Program-made: the position numbers and the translations under genes
Origin: Leptospira sanjuanensis
GTDB taxonomy: Bacteria > Spirochaetota > Leptospiria > Leptospirales > Leptospiraceae
Direction: 5' to 3'
Assembly: GCF_022267375.1 (NCBI RefSeq)
Contig: NZ_JAIZBH010000001.1
Location: forward strand, 874,501 to 938,500
Length of the DNA stretch: 64,000 nucleotides
Shown here: piece after piece, positions 1-11,409 of the stretch
Numbering within the stretch: the first letter of the stretch is position 1
Layout of the letters: the number at the start of each line of letters is the position of its first letter
Notes under the pieces: model-generated
What the model saw: only the letters and a program-made list of their open reading frames with translations
What the model was told of the DNA's origin: nothing
The model's database searches: none

Positions 1-1050
1 AAGTCCCAGGCTCGTATGAACCACGAAATATCCGGCCAACAAAGAAACCGGATGATGAACGAGATAGATCGGCAAACTCGCGGTTCTCATGTATTCGGTT
101 TGTTCGTTTTTGAAGTCGAAGAATTTTTGAAAAAGTCCAATGAGCAGCCGTATCATTAACCAGCCCGCGGCGCACTTGGAAAGAATATGGAGAATTCTCC
201 TCCAATCCCCCGTATAACCGAAGTAAGACCAGAACGGATCGATCCTGCTGATTTCGTAAAAACCCCAAAAGGTAAGAAGCGCGAGCGGCGCCCAGATCCA
301 GAATCGATCGGATTGCGGTTCGAGAAGTAGCTTTTCCTTGGAGATGAGTAAACTTCCGCAGAGAAAGAACGTATAGTTGTAAACGAAGTTCACCGGTTCG
401 ATCGCGAACCGGGATTCGTCTTTCATGAAATAGAGGTTGATCATGCACATTCCCGCAAAACTGATGAACGTGAAAACCGTGATCGTTTTCCATTCCTGAG
501 CGAATCCTTTTTGAGCCGGTTCCTTTTTGAGAAGCGCCGTCAAAGGTAGAGTCGCCTTGCGGACGAAAAGATGTAGGATCGTAAACAGGATCAAAAAGTA
601 TAAAAACCAAAGATGAGAAGGGCGGATATTTCCATTTAAGAAAATTTGAATGTAGAAATCGAGATAAGAAATTCTTTCGCCCTCTTGTAAAAGCGAAATA
701 TAGGATTGCATCGGCGCGAATAAAAGAACCCCCACGACCGTGGGGATGAAAATCCGGAAGATTCTCATCCGTAAAAAATCTTTGAGAGGTTTTGCTCGAA
801 AAATCGCTTCGGTAAAATATCCAGATAAAAAGAAGAAGAGGGGCATTCGAAATACGTGAACCCATTCTCCGAACACATCAAAGAATTCCGATCGTTCTTC
901 GTTTCGAAGCGGATATTTGATTTCCGCGGCGTACACGATCGCGACGTGAAATACGAGACCGAGCAAGAGAGCGAACGATCGAAGATTGTCTAAATAAAAA
1001 AGTCTCTTTCGGTTTTTGGAATGTTCCGACAAGGTTGGCTTAAGGCTCAA
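1..1050 (-). CDS. Acyltransferase 3 family membrane protein (3' end cut by window)
   Basis: The reverse strand is open from a TTG at 1050 to the window edge (350 codons, no stop reached). The start overlaps the TGA of the upstream gene, which suggests translational coupling. The N-terminus reads [17 protein letters not shown], the usual opening of acyltransferase-3/OpgC-type proteins, in which a histidine at the end of the first membrane segment is catalytic. Several hydrophobic segments follow, including [13 protein letters not shown] and [10 protein letters not shown]. Such inner-membrane enzymes O-acylate glycans or lipids; the substrate here is unknown. About 350 residues are visible, close to the usual family length, so only a short C-terminus is probably missing. 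Confidence 0.8.
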   Translation of the reverse strand, partial: MSLKPTLSEHSKNRKRLFYLDNLRSFALLLGLVFHVAIVYAAEIKYPLRNEERSEFFDVFGEWVHVFRMPLFFFLSGYFTEAIFRAKPLKDFLRMRIFRIFIPTVVGVLLFAPMQSYISLLQEGERISYLDFYIQIFLNGNIRPSHLWFLYFLILFTILHLFVRKATLPLTALLKKEPAQKGFAQEWKTITVFTFISFAGMCMINLYFMKDESRFAIEPVNFVYNYTFFLCGSLLISKEKLLLEPQSDRFWIWAPLALLTFWGFYEISRIDPFWSYFGYTGDWRRILHILSKCAAGWLMIRLLIGLFQKFFDFKNEQTEYMRTASLPIYLVHHPVSLLAGYFVVHTSLGL

Positions 1051-1679
1051 GCATCCACCGTATATTTGAATAGAGCGTCCCGGATGATCAACGTGGAAGG
1101 ATCTTCCTTTCTCTGTTCTACCATTTTATCTTTTACTAATAGACTGATCGAACTTACCAAGTCCTGATGCTCCAACCCGACCCTTAGGATAGCCCATTTG
1201 ATAAAATGACTGAGATTGATTCGAACTGTTGTTCCGTCTTTTTCTCCGTTCGTTTGGGAGAAGCTGATTAACGCGGAAGTCACTAAATTCTTTTTGTCTG
1301 CTTTCAAAAGGGAAGCGATCGTCTTGTTGGTTTCTCTCAAACGAGAGGAAAGAATCTTAACGATCTTCATCGAAAATCCCGGATTGGTTTGGATCAGATT
1401 GAAAAACGCGCCTTCGTTGATCGCGATCAGCGAAACATCCGTTTTTGCGACGGCTCTTGCGCTTCGAGGCGTTTTGTCGATCAGTGCCATTTCGCCGAAC
1501 ATATCGCCCTCTTTTAATTCTACGAGGAGTTTATAAGCTTCCTTTACTTTTTTGTGAATCCCGACCTTCCCTTTTACGATCAAATACATCACTTCCGCTT
1601 CTTGGTTTTCTTCAAAGATGATATCGGATTCTTTGAATTCAACACCAAGTCTGTGGACCATGGATTCTGTTATTTTCAT
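1047..1679 (-). CDS. Cyclic nucleotide-binding domain protein (Crp-like N-terminal domain)
   Basis: This 210-residue protein carries a cNMP-binding beta-roll at about residues 15-115. The phosphate-binding cassette is visible as [19 protein letters not shown], matching the family pattern G-E-[ML]-A-L-x(3)-x-R-[ST]-A with the conserved Glu and Arg. The C-terminal 90 residues do not show a clear Crp helix-turn-helix, so it may be a single-domain cNMP sensor rather than a DNA-binding regulator. ATG start at 1679. The acyltransferase gene begins on its stop codon and both probably share a transcript. cAMP or cGMP binding is inferred from the family. Confidence 0.85.
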   Translation of the reverse strand: MKITESMVHRLGVEFKESDIIFEENQEAEVMYLIVKGKVGIHKKVKEAYKLLVELKEGDMFGEMALIDKTPRSARAVAKTDVSLIAINEGAFFNLIQTNPGFSMKIVKILSSRLRETNKTIASLLKADKKNLVTSALISFSQTNGEKDGTTVRINLSHFIKWAILRVGLEHQDLVSSISLLVKDKMVEQRKEDPSTLIIRDALFKYTVDA

Positions 1680-1851
1680 AGCTCTGAACGGACCTTATTT
1701 ATAATTTCGCATCGAGTATTTGATTTTTCGGAATTCAAATTTTTCTGAGAAGTCTGCACCAGCTTCGAAGGTTTGGGAACCGGAATCAACTAAAATCTGT
1801 GGGTGCGTTCGGGCGCGGTTGGTGCTGAGGCGATTTATAGAAAGCGATATG

Positions 1852-1899
1852 GGAGTTCCCACAGTTTTCGAGAAGAATCTTCTCTTTTGTGGGAACTCC
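1852..1899. repeat. Inverted pair of the dispersed 12-bp motif TGTGGGAACTCC
   Basis: GGAGTTCCCACA lies at 1852-1863 and its exact reverse complement TGTGGGAACTCC at 1888-1899, with a 24-nt spacer. They can form a 12-bp stem in the gap between two divergent genes. The same 12-mer recurs in other intergenic gaps of this window (11265-11276, 34487-34498 with one change, and three copies in 48121-48242). Confidence 0.7.
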
Positions 1900-1924
1900 T
1901 TCGGAACAAGCGGGGAAATTCCTG

Positions 1925-1952
1925 TTGACTCACGCCCGGTCCCGAATATTTT
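1925..1952 (+). promoter_or_regulatory. Candidate sigma-70-like promoter for the lactonase-like gene
   Basis: TTGACT (1925-1930) and TATTTT (1947-1952) are separated by 16 bp and lie about 33 bp upstream of the ATG at 1985, just before the ACGGAGG ribosome site. The boxes match typical bacterial -35/-10 elements imperfectly. This is a pattern match only. Confidence 0.3.
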
Positions 1953-1984
1953 TTTGGGGTCCTTAGAATTCACACGGAGGTTGC

Positions 1985-3073
1985 ATGAACCGGAATCGGA
2001 TTCTTGCCGTTGTTTCCATTCTTCTTTTGGGTGGAATCGTCCATTTTATCTTAAAACCTTCTCCCGTTGATCCGTTGGCGTATTTTCCGCCGGAACCTCC
2101 TCCGATGGAAGGAGCGTATGCGCCCAATCAATTGTTGTCGGAGGCCGAGCTGATCGGTTTAGGAAAACTGCAAGGTCCCGAAGACATGGAAGTCGACGAT
2201 CACGGAAATATTTACGCATCTTGCGAGAACGGAAAAGTGATTCACATTTCTCCCGAAGGCAACGTTAAGGCGCACGCCGCGACTTCGGGGCGCCCTCTCG
2301 GAAGTAAACTTTTGGCGGATGGTCGACTGATTGTCGCCGACGCCGACAAAGGACTTTTGGAAATCGGAACGAAGGGAGAAGTGAAAGTTCTCAGCACGGA
2401 AGCGGACGGGGTTCCGTTTCGATTTACGGACGACCTGGACATCGCCCGCGACGGGACGGTTTATTTTTCGGACGCTTCGGACAAGTTCGGCAGCAAGGAA
2501 TATCTTTACGATCTGATGGAAGCAAGACCTCGCGGAAGACTTTTGAAATACGATCCTCATACGAAAAAGACTACCGTGTTGTTAAAAGAATTATACTTTG
2601 CTAATGGAGTTGCCCTTTCTAAAAACGAAGACTTCGTATTGGTCAACGAAACGTACCGATATAGAATCCGCAGGTATTGGCTGAAAGGACCCAAAGCCGG
2701 TCAAAACGATTTTTTTATGGAGAATCTTCCGGGATTTCCGGATAATATTTCGGCGGACGGAAACGGAACGTTTTATCTCGCATTGTTTACGGTGAGAAAT
2801 TCCCTCATGGATAACGTCTTTCATCCTCGACCCGCTTTGAAGTCGGCGATCGCGAAACTTCCCGAGTTTCTCTGGCCGAAAGCGCAGCCTTACGGATTCG
2901 TTCTTCTTTTGGACGAGAGCGGAACCCATCTCCGCAGTTTTCAAGAGCCGACTGGGAAACATCTGAAGGCGATTACCTCCGTAAAATATAAAAACGGTTT
3001 CCTGTATCTGGGAAGTCTTTATAACGATCGGATCGGAAAATACGGCTGGAATCCGGAGCGTCCGAGTGAGTAG
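1985..3073 (+). CDS. Membrane-anchored SMP-30/strictosidine-synthase-like beta-propeller (lactonase-like)
   Basis: A 362-residue protein with an uncleaved-looking N-terminal hydrophobic segment (residues 6-23). A six-bladed propeller follows: repeated blades such as EDMEVDDHGNIYASCENG, FTDDLDIARDGTVYFSDAS and PGFPDNISADGNGTFYLA resemble the calcium-site loops of the SMP-30/gluconolactonase, paraoxonase and strictosidine-synthase-like superfamily, whose bacterial members are mostly lactone or ester hydrolases. The start is ATG at 1985 after ACACGGAGG with a 5-6 nt gap. It precedes an ArsR gene and an acyl-CoA dehydrogenase operon on the same strand, so a role in feeding a hydroxyacid into that route is possible but unproven. 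Confidence 0.75.
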   Translation: MNRNRILAVVSILLLGGIVHFILKPSPVDPLAYFPPEPPPMEGAYAPNQLLSEAELIGLGKLQGPEDMEVDDHGNIYASCENGKVIHISPEGNVKAHAATSGRPLGSKLLADGRLIVADADKGLLEIGTKGEVKVLSTEADGVPFRFTDDLDIARDGTVYFSDASDKFGSKEYLYDLMEARPRGRLLKYDPHTKKTTVLLKELYFANGVALSKNEDFVLVNETYRYRIRRYWLKGPKAGQNDFFMENLPGFPDNISADGNGTFYLALFTVRNSLMDNVFHPRPALKSAIAKLPEFLWPKAQPYGFVLLLDESGTHLRSFQEPTGKHLKAITSVKYKNGFLYLGSLYNDRIGKYGWNPERPSE

Positions 3074-3139
3074 ATTCGAAAAAAGGAATATACTTTCGAT
3101 TGTAAGCAAGATAGATCGAAACACAAGACGTTATTGCGA

Positions 3140-3439
3140 ATGAAGAAGAAAAAGAAATTCCCTTTCGAAACGGAAGCGACGTTGCAACTCATGTCCGCGA
3201 TCTCCGATCCGGTGAAGCTGAAGATCGCGAAAATCCTTTCCTGTCATCGCGAGGTGAAGGCGGGCGACATCGCGAAGGAATTCGACATATCGAGAACCAC
3301 GATCTCGCATCATCTCAACAAGATGAAACTCTTGAATCTCGTTTCCTCCCGAAAAGAAGGAAAGGAAATCTATTACTCCGTGGACAAAAGCCTGATCGTG
3401 GACACGTTAAAAGAAGTTGTAAAATTTCTGGAATCCTGA
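3140..3439 (+). CDS. ArsR-family winged helix-turn-helix regulator
   Basis: This short regulator (99 residues from the ATG at 3140; a TTG two codons upstream at 3134 is an alternative) has a typical ArsR fold. The recognition-helix region reads KAGDIAKEFDISRTTISHHL, followed by the wing LVSSRKEGKEIYYSV. No Cys pair of the metal-sensing kind (CxC near helix alpha3 or alpha5) is evident; the single Cys lies in the motif SCHRE. It may therefore sense a metabolite rather than a metal. It sits between the lactonase-like gene and the acyl-CoA dehydrogenase operon, with an inverted repeat in the following gap, so it probably controls that operon. Confidence 0.85.
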   Translation: MKKKKKFPFETEATLQLMSAISDPVKLKIAKILSCHREVKAGDIAKEFDISRTTISHHLNKMKLLNLVSSRKEGKEIYYSVDKSLIVDTLKEVVKFLES

Positions 3440-3448
3440 AGGATTCGC

Positions 3449-3472
3449 ATATGTCGATGAGTGTCAACATAT
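3449..3472. promoter_or_regulatory. Candidate operator for the adjacent ArsR regulator
   Basis: ATATGT (3449-3454) and ACATAT (3467-3472) form an inverted repeat with a 12-nt spacer, ending about 36 bp before the acyl-CoA dehydrogenase start. ArsR proteins commonly bind AT-rich inverted repeats of this spacing near the promoters they control. No binding evidence exists. Confidence 0.3.
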
Positions 3473-3508
3473 AGATTTATGTAACCGATTCGATTCAAGG
3501 AGATAGGG

Positions 3509-4684
<1,176 letters not shown>

Positions 4685-4704
4685 TATTAGAATACGCGAA
4701 TATT

Positions 4705-5745
4705 ATGAACGACACCGAATTAAAGAACGTTCTGGAAGGTTATCTTTCGGACAGATTGAAGGGAAAAACGGAGATCCATTCGATGGTATCTCTTTCGGGC
4801 GGAGCTTGTCAGGAGAATTTTTCCGCGCAGCTTCAGGTTTTGGAAGGACCGGAAAAAGGCTCTTACGACACCGTATTTCGAACCGACAAGGGCGCGGCGC
4901 TTCTTGCATCACTGAGCCGGGAGGACGAATTCGGCGTTTGCGAACTCGCATACAACGCGGGTGTCAATACTCCGAGGCCTTTCTGGCTCGAAACGAATCG
5001 AGGAGTAACCGGAAGTCCTTTCTACTTTATGCAGAAGATTTCCGGAAAAGCCACGGGAAGATACATCGTCAAAGATCCTTCGCTTAACAAAATTAGAAAA
5101 CAACTCACCGCGGATCTTGCGGTCAATCTCGCAAAGATTCATTCCGTAAAACCGGAACATTGCAAAAACGAAACCCTTCGTAAAACCCTTTGGATGGGAC
5201 AAGATCCGAACGACAAGGTAGTCGCTAACGGATCGATACATTCTCTTCGATTGGAGTTGGATCGGATGAGCGAAGCGTATCCTGCGATGGAGATGATTCT
5301 CAACTGGCTCGAAAAAAAAGCGAAACCTTCGGACGATGTCGTATTGATACACGGGGACTTCCGAACCGGAAACTTTATGGTAACGCCCGACGGACTTCAA
5401 GGAATCGTGGATTGGGAATTCGCGCACTGGGGAGACCGGCACGAAGATCTCACCTGGCTTTGTATGAGAGATTGGAGATTCGGAAAGTTGAATAAGGAAG
5501 CGGGCGGTTTTGCGGATCGCACCGAATTCTACGAAGCGTATGAAAAGGCTTCCGGCGTAACCTTGAATCCTGCGATGGTCACGTATTGGGAAGTGATGGG
5601 AAATCTTCGTTGGGCGATCGGTTGTATCGGTCAGGCGGAACGACATCTTTCCGGAAAGGATAAGGGAATCGAACTTGCGGCTATCGGAAGAAGAGCCTGC
5701 GAAATGGAATACGAAGCGATGAGGATCATAGAAAATGCAGGATAA
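4705..5745 (+). CDS. Aminoglycoside phosphotransferase-fold kinase (LvaA-like by context)
   Basis: A 346-residue APH/ChoK-fold protein. The catalytic loop is HGDFRTGNFMV (His216, Asp218) and the metal-binding Asp is in IVDWEFAHWGDRHEDL (Asp236). The start is the ATG at 4705, 20 bp after the dehydrogenase stop; the frame is open further upstream, but that part lies inside the dehydrogenase gene and has no family similarity. Its neighbours (acyl-CoA dehydrogenase before, DUF6285-like gene overlapping its end) match the LvaC-LvaA-LvaB arrangement, where the kinase phosphorylates the gamma-hydroxyl of a 4-hydroxyacyl-CoA. An antibiotic-resistance function is unlikely in this context. Confidence 0.88.
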   Translation: MNDTELKNVLEGYLSDRLKGKTEIHSMVSLSGGACQENFSAQLQVLEGPEKGSYDTVFRTDKGAALLASLSREDEFGVCELAYNAGVNTPRPFWLETNRGVTGSPFYFMQKISGKATGRYIVKDPSLNKIRKQLTADLAVNLAKIHSVKPEHCKNETLRKTLWMGQDPNDKVVANGSIHSLRLELDRMSEAYPAMEMILNWLEKKAKPSDDVVLIHGDFRTGNFMVTPDGLQGIVDWEFAHWGDRHEDLTWLCMRDWRFGKLNKEAGGFADRTEFYEAYEKASGVTLNPAMVTYWEVMGNLRWAIGCIGQAERHLSGKDKGIELAAIGRRACEMEYEAMRIIENAG

Positions 5746-6130
5746 ACCGACATCAACGGACTTGCTCGAAGCGATTCAGGATTTTCTTATGAAGGAAGTC
5801 CTTCCGCAATTCAAGGACAAGGATTTACTCTCGTATAAAACATTAGTAAGTTGGAATATGTTGGGGGTCGTTTCGCGGGAAATCAGATCCGGCGAAGAAC
5901 TTCTCGATAAGGAACTCGATCGCCTCGTAAAACTTCTAAAGAAGGATTCCTCCCTTCCTGCCACGTTAAACGAAAAGAAAAATCTCGCACACGCTTGGAA
6001 CGTGGAACTCAGAGACAAGATCCGAAAGGAAAAACTTTCTTTGGAAAACGCGGAGTATTGGAATCACGTAAAAGAAACCGTACGAGAAAAGGTGGAAGTC
6101 ACCAATCCGAGATTCACGACGGAAAGTTAG
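5735..6130 (+). CDS. DUF6285-like small protein (LvaB-like kinase partner by context)
   Basis: 131 residues, mostly helical and charged, beginning TDLLEAIQDFLMKEVLPQF with a central VSWNMLGVVSREIRSG. This pattern resembles the small proteins placed next to APH-type kinases and acyl-CoA dehydrogenases; LvaB of Pseudomonas putida is one such protein and is needed by its kinase. The start codon overlaps the last 11 bases of the kinase gene, which points to coupled translation and a complex. There is no signal peptide or membrane segment. The family call is from memory of the pattern and should be confirmed with a profile search. Confidence 0.65.
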   Translation: MQDKPTSTDLLEAIQDFLMKEVLPQFKDKDLLSYKTLVSWNMLGVVSREIRSGEELLDKELDRLVKLLKKDSSLPATLNEKKNLAHAWNVELRDKIRKEKLSLENAEYWNHVKETVREKVEVTNPRFTTES

Positions 6131-6136
6131 TCGCTC

Positions 6137-6871
6137 ATGTCCGTTGTTCATCTCGTCCGTCACGGACAGGCAAATTCTCAGGGTGAAAACTACGATCTTT
6201 TGACTCCGCACGGAAAGAGTCAGGCGTTTGCACTCGGAAAATTCATGGCTCGGAACGGAGAAGTTCCCGATCGCATCGTGACCGGAACGTTGCGCAGACA
6301 AGTCGAAACGGGAGAATCCTTTTTGGAAGGGGTGATTTCCGTCGTAGGCGAACGGGAGGAATTTCGATCTTCTTCGTTTATCAATCGAGACGCGGGTTGG
6401 AACGAATTCTCACCCGAACTCTGGGGTTCTTACTCGAAACTGCTCGCGGCGAAAAGACCCGAGTTTGCAAAAACACTTTCTCAATTCGCAAAGGTTCGAC
6501 TCAAAGGCGGGATACGATCTGCGGCTCTGTTCTTTAAGCTGACCGAAGAGATTCTCAAATTTTGGAAAGAAGGAACGGAAACTCCCGAAGGAATCGAAAC
6601 TTACCGCGGTTTCGAGGCAAGAATATTCCATTCTTCTAATGTATGGTTTTCACCCGGGGATCAGGAGCGGAATTTCATCTTCACTTCGGGCACCCCCATC
6701 TCTTTGGTTTTGAATCGGCTCTTAAAACAGGACGAGGATTGTTTCGCTTGGATGCCTTGGATCTGGAACACTTCCTTAAGCACCTTTCGTTGGGTCAGAG
6801 GGAAATATCTTCCCGTTTCGATCAACGGAGTTCCCCATCTGCCCGAAAAAATAAATCGCACTCTATTTTGA
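6137..6871 (+). CDS. Histidine phosphatase (phosphoglycerate mutase-like) family protein
   Basis: 244 residues opening with VVHLVRHGQANSQ, the RHG signature with the phosphoryl-accepting His9. A second conserved element is VTGTLRRQVETGESF, where an Arg-containing loop normally contacts the phosphate. The later catalytic His is not obvious: the usual site lies near NFIFTSGTPISLVLNRL, where a serine-glycine pair replaces the common SHG. That could mean altered chemistry. The gene is 6 bp after the DUF6285-like gene and is probably the last gene of the ACAD-kinase operon, so a phosphatase acting on a phosphorylated acyl intermediate is conceivable. SixA- or CobC-like functions cannot be excluded. 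Confidence 0.8.
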   Translation: MSVVHLVRHGQANSQGENYDLLTPHGKSQAFALGKFMARNGEVPDRIVTGTLRRQVETGESFLEGVISVVGEREEFRSSSFINRDAGWNEFSPELWGSYSKLLAAKRPEFAKTLSQFAKVRLKGGIRSAALFFKLTEEILKFWKEGTETPEGIETYRGFEARIFHSSNVWFSPGDQERNFIFTSGTPISLVLNRLLKQDEDCFAWMPWIWNTSLSTFRWVRGKYLPVSINGVPHLPEKINRTLF

Positions 6872-6986
6872 TTCGATTTCGAAATTATTTGAGTCAGAAT
6901 CCGTTTTTACGAGTCTTATAAACGAGAAAAGAGGTCGACGAGTCGAACGGTTAACGTCCATACTGTTCGTCGTTCGTGAGTCATTG

Positions 6987-9110
<2,124 letters not shown>

Positions 9111-9124
9111 AATATAAGAAAATT

Positions 9125-9190
9125 CTACTTTCCTAACATAGCCTGCGCTTTCTTTTTGATTTCCTCGGCGCCCTTTTTGGAAACAAATTC
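9125..9190 (-). pseudogene. Possible remnant of a small gene (C-terminal fragment)
   Basis: On the reverse strand, 21 codons before a TAG read like a real C-terminus (VSKKGAEEIKKKAQAMLGK), but the frame is closed by a TAA just upstream and no start is present. The neighbouring frames continue with plausible residues, as if one or two indels had broken a short gene. It could also be chance in a 178-bp gap. Confidence 0.2.
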
Positions 9191-9288
9191 TTAACAAATT
9201 CATAGTAAAAAGATTTTAAAATAGTAATCCTTTCAGCATGCCGCTTTGCGCAAAGAATGATTTGTAAAAACCATGAAGGAAGGAATTC

Positions 9289-9864
<576 letters not shown>

Positions 9865-10032
9865 GTATTCCTCCGGAAGGAGTTTTCTATTTGGAGAATT
9901 CCTCCGATTTTACAACCGAATCGATTCTCCCTCCATGAAAAAATCCGATGCTCCCGATTCAAGTGCTAAACCCGCGAAAATTTCGGAAAGATTCGCTCGT
10001 TCGAATGCTCGGAAATTTACGGATTCGTAAAA

Positions 10033-10089
10033 GTAGAATCCGAATTCTACCCCAAATCACCTTGACTCGTCCGTGATCGATCTTAATCT
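10033..10089 (+). promoter_or_regulatory. Candidate promoter with upstream inverted repeat for the alcohol dehydrogenase gene
   Basis: GTAGAAT (10033-10039) and ATTCTAC (10044-10050) form a perfect 7-4-7 inverted repeat. Twelve bases later comes TTGACT (10062-10067), then a 16-bp spacer and TAATCT (10084-10089), about 30 bp before the ATG at 10119. The arrangement fits a sigma-70-like promoter with a regulator site just upstream; it is a pattern match only. Confidence 0.35.
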
Positions 10090-10118
10090 ACGTTGCGTCT
10101 CGTTAGGGAGAATCGAAA

Positions 10119-11150
10119 ATGAAAGCCGCCGTTTTAGAATCCGGTAAAAAAATTTTAGACATTCGCGAAGTTCCCGTTCCTACGCTCGGGCCCGGACTTG
10201 TAAAAGTAAAAATCAAAGCCTGCGGTATTTGCGGGTCCGACGTTCATCTCGTGGTTCACGGAACGATGAAGTGTAAAAATCACCCGAGAGTTCCCGGTCA
10301 TGAATCTTCCGGCGTCGTGGAAGAGATCGGAGAAAACGTAAGTCGTTTTAAAAAAGGGGATCGGGTCGTGATCGCGGCAGGAACATCCTGCGGAGTCTGC
10401 AAACAATGTAGATCGGGACATGAGAATCTCTGCAAGGATCTAGGCGTGTTCGGTTTTGATCGGGACGGAAGTTTCGCCGAATACAACGTAGTCGAAGAAC
10501 GTTATTTGTATTCTCTGCCGGATGCGATTCCGTTCGATCAAGGAGCGATTCTTGCGGACGCCGTTTCCACTCCGTATCATGCGATTCGTTACCGAGGCAA
10601 TATTCAAGACGGAGATACGGTTGCGATCTTCGGCTGCGGCGGTTTGGGAATCCACGCGGTTGCGGTAGCAAGAGCGTTGACGAGCGGTAAGGTGATCGCT
10701 CTCGATGTGGACAAAGGGTCTCTGGAAAACGCCGCGAAATACGGAGCCGACGAATTGGTGAACTTGAAGGAGATTCGGAATCCCGGTAAAACCTTAAAAG
10801 AAATCACGAGCGGAGTCGATCTTCTCGCGGATTTTTCCGGCTATATGTCCAACGTGGAAGAATCCCTTCGAGCGATGAATCGGGGAGGAAGAATCGTTTT
10901 GGTCGGAATCGGCAAACAACCTCTCAAGTTTCAGATTCCGTTTATCCTCATCGAGAAAATGATTTCCGTTTCCGGTTCGTACGGTTCGGATCGGCGTGCG
11001 ATTCCGGAATTGATCGATCTGTATTTAAAAGGAAAAATCAATCTTACACATTCGATCACTTCGCACCATCCTCTGGAAGAAGTGAATCAATGCCTCGAAG
11101 CTCTGGACGAACGAAAAGGAAATCCGATTCGGTTTATTATCCAGCCTTGA
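10119..11150 (+). CDS. Zinc-dependent medium-chain alcohol dehydrogenase
   Basis: 343 residues with the full MDR layout. The catalytic zinc ligands are in CGICGSDVH (Cys38) and PGHESSG (His61). The structural zinc loop is CGVCKQCRSGHENLC (about 92-106, four Cys). The Rossmann motif is GCGGLGIHAVAVA followed by an acidic residue in ALDVD, which favours NAD over NADP. The start is supported by AGGGAGAATCGAAA before the ATG. It is a single-gene unit; a natural alcohol or hydroxyacyl substrate cannot be deduced. Confidence 0.9.
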   Translation: MKAAVLESGKKILDIREVPVPTLGPGLVKVKIKACGICGSDVHLVVHGTMKCKNHPRVPGHESSGVVEEIGENVSRFKKGDRVVIAAGTSCGVCKQCRSGHENLCKDLGVFGFDRDGSFAEYNVVEERYLYSLPDAIPFDQGAILADAVSTPYHAIRYRGNIQDGDTVAIFGCGGLGIHAVAVARALTSGKVIALDVDKGSLENAAKYGADELVNLKEIRNPGKTLKEITSGVDLLADFSGYMSNVEESLRAMNRGGRIVLVGIGKQPLKFQIPFILIEKMISVSGSYGSDRRAIPELIDLYLKGKINLTHSITSHHPLEEVNQCLEALDERKGNPIRFIIQP

Positions 11151-11264
11151 GTTTTCGAAAAATGTAGGAACTGCAACGAGCCTTTTCAAAGAGAATGGGC
11201 CTCTTTATACGCGTGGAACTCTCGCGCTTTTCCCTATAAAACAAAATTTGACCTTCTGCGGAAA

Positions 11265-11276
11265 TGTGGGAACTCC
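11265..11276 (+). repeat. Single copy of the dispersed 12-bp motif TGTGGGAACTCC
   Basis: An exact copy in the 259-bp gap between the alcohol dehydrogenase and a hypothetical gene. A degenerate copy (TGTAGGAACTGC) lies at about 11164-11175. A short GC hairpin, GCCCG/CGGGC at 11282-11296, follows at once. No gene is seen in this gap. Confidence 0.6.
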
Positions 11277-11409
11277 TGCGCGCCCGGACTACGGGCCGTT
11301 CTTTTGTGTAGCGATCGTTATAAAAATCTTGCATTTTAAAAATCGGGAATTAGGTTGGGGAGGAATACTTCAGTAATATATATCGATCGTTATATAAAAG
11401 GTGGTGGTT

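Noticed and set aside
1720..2070. Open plus-strand frame of 116 codons over the promoter region and start of the lactonase-like gene
   Set aside because: It overlaps the real gene in another frame, crosses the 12-bp repeat pair and has no recognisable protein pattern.
4705..5745. Aminoglycoside resistance gene
   Set aside because: The fold matches, but the operon context with an acyl-CoA dehydrogenase and a small partner protein fits an acyl-CoA kinase much better.
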